Assembly: GCA_000403945.1 (NCBI GenBank)
Contig: APFI01000224.1
Location: 1 to 7,315, forward strand
Length of the DNA stretch: 7,315 bases
Direction of reading: 5' to 3'
Origin: Desulfovibrio sp. Dsv1
GTDB taxonomy: Bacteria > Desulfobacterota > Desulfovibrionia > Desulfovibrionales > Desulfovibrionaceae
Shown here: in pieces, positions 6,558 through 7,315 of the stretch
Position numbering within the stretch: position 1 is the first letter of the stretch
Layout of the letters: every line of letters begins with the position of its first letter
Position numbers and translations under genes: made by a program
The notes under the pieces: model-generated
What the model was told of the DNA's origin: nothing
Database searches by the model: none
The model's input: only the letters and a program-made list of their open reading frames with translations

Positions 6558-6593
6558 ACGTCACGCGGGCTTCAATCCGCTTCCCGCATGAAT

Positions 6594-6897
6594 TTAGCAA
6601 ACACCTCGCCCTGAAGCGCTTAGGAAATTTTCCGCCCTGATGGCCGCCGGAACGCCGTCAATTTCTGTCACGGCAAGGCGCAGTGTCTCCAAAAGATGAA
6701 AGGGTGGTCTCGTCCGCAATCTTTAATTCAGGAAGCAAAAAGGACATCTCATCAACGGGGATCCCAATCTTGCGGCAGGCATTGACAAGATGGGCGCGCA
6801 ATTCCGGCAAGGATAAGGTTGTCCGCCGGGGCCGTCCGAAACAAGCCGTTTTAAGTGTATTAACTGAATAATGTTTTAATATCGTCCGGCGTCCCAA
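6594..6897 (-). pseudogene. Frameshifted relic of an unrecognised gene
   Basis: I do not recognise the family. On the minus strand a stretch open down to 6658 reads like real protein (LSLPELRAHLVNACRKIGIP, then VDEMSFLLPELKIADE, amphipathic and evenly mixed). It then turns improbable (TTLSSFGDTAPCRDRN). A second frame, open from 6722 to a TAA at 6594-6596, takes over with equally protein-like sequence (RPPFHLLETLRLAVTEIDGV, PAAIRAENFLSASGRGVC). The two overlap only at 6658-6722, consistent with one frameshift in a once-continuous C-terminal region. No good start codon or ribosome site precedes it; the frame opens at a TTG only because of a stop at 6898. Base composition is A+T-richer than in the flanking genes. 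Two unrelated accidental open frames are the alternative. Confidence 0.33.
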
Positions 6898-7102
6898 TTA
6901 CATGGAACTTGGCAAAAGAGCCATTGTCAGGTCAACCAGATGCGGGCTCCGTGAAACATCCGCTGACTTTCGGCGAAATCCCGCAAACCAGTGGCGCCGG
7001 CAACAATTATTTCTTTCTATATGGACTGTTCCGCTTTTGCTCCGGAGCAAAGCATTTTCGTCTCTTTCCAAAGGATAAATTTGGTTCTTCGTCGTTTGAT
7101 GT
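6860..7102 (-). pseudogene. Stop-interrupted coding relic cut by the ISL3 element
   Basis: In one minus-strand frame from the edge of the putative insertion sequence (about 7102) down to a TAA at 6860-6862, the translation is protein-like. It is interrupted by a TAA at 7007-7009 and a TGA at 6932-6934. The last part, DNGSFAKFHVIGTPDDIKTLFS followed by a stop, looks like a genuine C-terminus; KVSGCFTEPASG precedes the TGA. I read it as the 3' end of a decayed gene truncated by the element. The family is not recognised. Readthrough of the TGA as selenocysteine cannot be supported, because an ordinary TAA also interrupts the frame. Confidence 0.25.
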
Positions 7103-7106
7103 GGAG

Positions 7107-7136
7107 TTGACAGCACCCCCAGCCAGTTTGGATAGT
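7107..7136 (+). promoter_or_regulatory. Transposase promoter within the IS left end
   Basis: A perfect TTGACA (7107-7112) is followed after 18 bases by GATAGT (7131-7136, 4 of 6 matches). The start would be near 7143, just ahead of the AGGAGG ribosome site at 7145-7150. The -35 box lies inside the putative terminal inverted repeat, so transposase bound at the end could repress its own gene. Confidence 0.5.
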
Positions 7137-7156
7137 CCCCTTTCAGGAGGGCTGCC

Positions 7157-7315
7157 ATGCAGGCTGAAGAAATTTTTGCCCTGGGCCTTGGGCTCACGCC
7201 GCCCTGGAAAGTTATGAGCCAGGGTCTTGATACCGGCCACACGCCTTCAAGGTTCCCCCCGGAGATTGGTGCCGACCGCGGAGCGCTGTATCCGTGTCCC
7301 GGGTGCGGATCCGCG
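7157..7315 (+). CDS. ISL3-family transposase, N-terminal fragment (runs off window)
   Basis: Only the first 53 residues are visible. The opening MQAEEIFALGLGLTPPWKVM is the characteristic start of ISL3 transposases, where a short hydrophobic helix is followed by 'L.PPW.V'. The pair Cys47/Cys50 in YPCPGCG is the first half of the N-terminal zinc-binding domain; the second Cys pair would follow outside the window. Full-length members are about 400 residues with a DDE-type catalytic domain. The ATG at 7157 is supported by AGGAGG at 7145-7150 with 6-base spacing and by a TTGACA promoter. No stop or frameshift occurs in the visible part, so the gene may be intact. It shifts terminal DNA by cut-and-paste or copy mechanisms typical of the family; activity cannot be judged here. 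Confidence 0.88.
   Translation, partial: MQAEEIFALGLGLTPPWKVMSQGLDTGHTPSRFPPEIGADRGALYPCPGCGSA

Larger units (their letters stand above)
7103..7315 (+). mobile_element. ISL3-family insertion sequence, left part only
   Basis: The transposase gene at 7157 identifies the element. The left end is tentatively placed at 7103, where the sequence begins GGAGTTGACAGCACCCCC: ISL3 ends commonly start with GG, and the minus-strand coding relic to the left runs up to this point. The right half, its inverted repeat and the 8-bp target duplication expected for this family lie outside the window, so the boundary cannot be confirmed. Confidence 0.55.

Noticed and set aside
6564..6586. GCGGG...CCCGC inverted repeat just after the flippase gene as a terminator.
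   Set aside because: The stem is only 5 bp with a 13-base loop and no T-run follows.
6683..6871. Plus-strand small open frame of 62 codons starting at GTG with a weak ribosome site.
   Set aside because: The opposite-strand reading is more protein-like and continues across a frameshift, so this looks like a shadow; a genuine small gene is not fully excluded.
6932..6934. TGA in a protein-like frame as a possible selenocysteine codon.
   Set aside because: A TAA interrupts the same frame upstream (7007-7009) and I see no convincing SECIS-like hairpin; decay is the simpler explanation.

Overview
The window is G+C-rich bacterial chromosomal DNA. Codon use, the tightly packed genes and the style of the protein sequences (AsnRS, a cubane-type IlvD, an ISL3 transposase) suggest a sulfate-reducing deltaproteobacterium of the Desulfovibrionaceae. 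That placement rests on pattern recognition, not on a database search. The left part is core metabolism and translation; the right end is an accessory, decaying stretch containing the start of an insertion sequence.

Layout. (1) asnS (asparaginyl-tRNA synthetase) runs rightward at 162-1526 from a good sigma70-type promoter and ends in a strong 14-bp-stem intrinsic terminator. (2) ilvD (dihydroxy-acid dehydratase, branched-chain amino acid synthesis) converges on it from the right (1617-3299, minus strand). (3) Upstream of ilvD on the same strand is a small three-gene cluster read leftward: a MarR-type regulator (4343-4816), a PNPOx-fold flavin-binding protein whose start overlaps the regulator gene by 8 bases (3937-4350), and an NTF2/SnoaL-like protein (3451-3873). 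The cluster promoter has a perfect TTGACA box. Two matching 18-bp dyads (T-A/T-GTTC-N6-GAACTA) lie one in the -35/-10 spacer and one downstream of the -10, which reads as a self-repressed regulator. (4) Divergently, a complete MOP-superfamily (Wzx/RfbX-like) polysaccharide flippase occupies 5007-6557. It has no visible Shine-Dalgarno, and its candidate -10 box is placed so that transcription would begin at or next to the ATG.

(5) From 6558 to 7102 there is no intact convincing gene. The DNA is A+T-richer, and protein-like fragments on the minus strand are broken by stops and an apparent frameshift; I read these as gene relics of unknown family. (6) At 7157 an ISL3-family transposase gene begins and runs off the window. 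Its -35 box lies in the putative left end of the element near 7103.

Functionally, asnS and ilvD are housekeeping genes that merely adjoin. The MarR/PNPOx/NTF2 cluster looks like a ligand-inducible small-molecule or redox stress module whose inducer cannot be read from sequence. The flippase probably exports a lipid-linked glycan, but no glycosyltransferases are visible beside it. I did not find a clearly unprecedented system; the double operator architecture and the possible leaderless flippase mRNA are the most informative non-coding observations.
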